A stretch of 64,000 nucleotides of DNA, taken from assembly GCF_023715785.1 (NCBI RefSeq), contig NZ_JAMBOX010000002.1, positions 434,001 to 498,000 of the forward strand. The letters are read 5' to 3'. The translations under genes were made by a program, and so were the position numbers. Positions 62,314 through 64,000 of this stretch are shown here, one piece after another (within the stretch, counting starts at the first letter, position 1; each line of letters opens with the position of its first letter). This DNA comes from Neobacillus niacini. Its GTDB lineage: Bacteria; Bacillota; Bacilli; Bacillales; Cytobacillaceae. A model generated the notes under the pieces. It did not search any database, had not been told where the DNA came from, and saw only the letters and a list, made by a program, of their open reading frames with translations.

Positions 62314-63789
62314 TTAATATAAATCCAGATTTTCCGGAAGTTTTTGTATAGCAGGTTCAACTAGCGATTTTTCATCAATTACCCAGTCGCGCCCCACCGA
62401 AATCCCTAAATATTTATCATCATCTGGGTCTTCAAGTTCTGCCTGGCGATACAGATTAAACCACCAGTATTTTGCCAGCACATAATAGACGGCTGCGCCG
62501 ACGAGGAAACCAACCAAGAACCCATATTCTGGCACAAAATAGGAAGCAATCCCGCCCATAATCCAAGCTATAAACCCGGCCACATTTACACCACCAAGAT
62601 ACTTAAATTGGCCATGATCTTCGTAAAGTTCCGGTACATTTACCCGCCGCTTGCGGATCAAGTAATAATCGGCAAACAGGATGCCGACGATTGCTGATAG
62701 GATGCCGCCTACAAACAACAGGATTGGAATGATGACGCCAAAGAGCTTCCAAGGCTGGACAACAGTTCCCACTATTCCCGCTGTAATGACACCGGCCCAG
62801 AACGGAAACTTCGGTCCGCCGACATTGGAGAAAATAGTTGCGGCAGGAACTACATTCGCGGCTGTATTGGTAGACCACTGTGCCAAAACTACCATTAATA
62901 ATAAAATGGCAAGAATAAAGCCGCCGGCTGCCTTCTGCAGGGCAACAACAGGGTCATAGTTCAACACAGCTATATAGGAAACCGCACCGATAATAATCAT
63001 AAATGTTTGTGTAAGGGGCATTGCAACAAGGTTGCCAATAAGCGACCCTTTGTTCCGTTTAAACCAATTTTTCTCATTTGCAGGTGCCTTAATGAACCGG
63101 GATATGGAAGGAATATCGGCACTTAATGTTGCCCAGAAGCCCATATTGGAAAAAATAACGACTAAAAATGCAGTAAACGCTGCACCGCCGGTTACAGGCG
63201 ATTCCACCCAGCTCCATACGTCCCTGCCTGCAGCGGCTGCCTCATCTGACAATGAAACATACATCCATAAGGATATAATTAGAATGACTGGCGCAGCCAA
63301 ATCCGCAAACCGTTCAATCGATTTAATCCCAAGTGCGGTATTCACCAATTGAACGAACGCAAAAATCAAAAAGCAGATAAACCAATTGTCTAAGCCAAAT
63401 AAAATATTTAAAATACCGTTCATTGCCGTGGCCCCAAAATAGGTATTAATACCAAACCACATCGAAGCTGTAACACCGCGGGTAACCGAGGGAATATGTG
63501 TCCCAATCGTCCCAAACGGCGCCCTCATGTAAACTGGAAAGGATAGACCGTGTTCAATGCCGATATCGGCAATCAGAGAGATGAAAAACCCAATGGCCAA
63601 ACTTCCAATGATCGTTGCCAGGATGACCCACGGCAAAGATAGGGTCATAACACCTGATCCGCCGATGGCAAAGGTGGCAAGCACGACAACCATACCCACC
63701 CACATGAAGGAATAACCCAGATTCGTTATTTTCCGGTCTTTATGATGGATGGGCAATAAATCTGGCGATTTTAGATGGCTTTTTTTCAT
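62314..63789 (-). CDS. NCS1-family nucleobase/hydantoin:cation symporter
   Basis: This 491-residue membrane protein has about twelve helices and the NCS1 hallmarks: N-terminal LLPIHHKDRKITNLGYSFMWVGMV, SFPVYMRAPFGTIGTHIPSVTRG in the substrate region and a late FADYYLIRKRRVNVPELY block. The family (PucI, Mhp1, cytosine and uracil or allantoin permeases) imports cyclic ureides and nucleobases. GGAGTG precedes the ATG. With the PucR, aminotransferase and semialdehyde dehydrogenase genes it points to uptake of a pyrimidine or hydantoin. The ring-opening enzymes are not in the window and may lie to the right. Confidence 0.92.
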   Translation of the reverse strand: MKKSHLKSPDLLPIHHKDRKITNLGYSFMWVGMVVVLATFAIGGSGVMTLSLPWVILATIIGSLAIGFFISLIADIGIEHGLSFPVYMRAPFGTIGTHIPSVTRGVTASMWFGINTYFGATAMNGILNILFGLDNWFICFLIFAFVQLVNTALGIKSIERFADLAAPVILIISLWMYVSLSDEAAAAGRDVWSWVESPVTGGAAFTAFLVVIFSNMGFWATLSADIPSISRFIKAPANEKNWFKRNKGSLIGNLVAMPLTQTFMIIIGAVSYIAVLNYDPVVALQKAAGGFILAILLLMVVLAQWSTNTAANVVPAATIFSNVGGPKFPFWAGVITAGIVGTVVQPWKLFGVIIPILLFVGGILSAIVGILFADYYLIRKRRVNVPELYEDHGQFKYLGGVNVAGFIAWIMGGIASYFVPEYGFLVGFLVGAAVYYVLAKYWWFNLYRQAELEDPDDDKYLGISVGRDWVIDEKSLVEPAIQKLPENLDLY

Positions 63790-64000
63790 GTGAACACTCC
63801 ATTTCGGTTAAATTTTTATAAATCAAAGATTCATACAACCGATATCAACGAACATTCATCATGGGCAATTCCGAAAAGCCCCGGCAATTGGCAGGAATGG
63901 TTCATTTATGAAGCGTGGATTCTATACTAGTTAATTAGATTGATAGGGTTTGATTTTGTGTTAACGGGGCATTCATGCTGTATTTTGCCCGCTTCAAATA
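63790..64000. other. Upstream region of the permease gene, no gene seen
   Basis: These 211 bases contain no open frame with a ribosome binding site and no clear hairpin. They probably hold the permease promoter, but I could not pick a convincing -35 and -10 pair. Confidence 0.4.

Overview
The window looks like chromosomal DNA of an aerobic, spore-forming member of the Bacillaceae (Bacillus, Neobacillus or Mesobacillus type). The reasons are strong AGGAGG-type ribosome binding sites, frequent TTG and GTG starts, CotF-like coat genes, a lipoteichoic-acid synthase, a DUF1292 protein, a CYP102-type P450 behind a TetR gene, a proline T-box ahead of proBA, and a CcpA-type cre site before an acyl-CoA synthetase. 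I see no rRNA, tRNA, CRISPR array, insertion sequence or prophage. The species cannot be named from sequence alone.

Layout. 1-4300: the 3' part of an ABC exporter gene, a glycosyltransferase, and a XerS-like tyrosine recombinase beside a 39-bp palindrome. 4500-20500: an unbroken minus-strand block of 14 genes encoding a complete peptide-type ABC importer, seven amide or peptide hydrolases (M42, M28, DUF885, creatininase-like, M20, aspartoacylase-like), two NAD(P)-dependent reductases and a GntR regulator. It reads as one catabolic locus for an unusual or capped peptide-like substrate and is the best candidate here for an undescribed pathway. Inside it the binding-protein gene has its own orphan Shine-Dalgarno sequence upstream and a hairpin downstream, and the importer has a palindrome-rich promoter.

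20900-27300: an acyl-CoA synthetase with a cre site, small sporulation-type genes, ltaS and a winged-helix regulator. 27400-34600: an iron alcohol dehydrogenase and aldehyde dehydrogenase pair facing a TetR/P450 operon. The P450 is a CYP102 fusion that stops exactly at the FAD-binding motif, so it has no NADPH-binding domain. 34700-42400: CapA and GH18 wall-related proteins, an operon of iron alcohol dehydrogenase, thioesterase and alkyl-DHAP-synthase-like flavoprotein, a decayed zinc alcohol dehydrogenase, and a fatty-acid:CoA ligase. 42500-49200: a membrane phosphoesterase, a small secreted protein behind two Spo0A boxes, an mhq-like quinone/aromatic stress operon opposite an XRE-cupin regulator, and feoA followed by a wrecked feoB.

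49300-57300: an XPD/DinG-type iron-sulfur helicase with an N-terminal nuclease domain, a 21-bp tandem repeat, T-box-controlled proBA, a flavin monooxygenase and an MFS transporter. 57300-63800: a class III aminotransferase, methylmalonate/malonate-semialdehyde dehydrogenase, a PucR regulator, a 72-residue protein and an NCS1 permease, which together suggest uptake and breakdown of a pyrimidine, hydantoin or beta-amino acid.

Starts were chosen from ribosome binding sites and often differ from the longest reading frame. Functions rest on motif and family recognition by eye; no database search was run.
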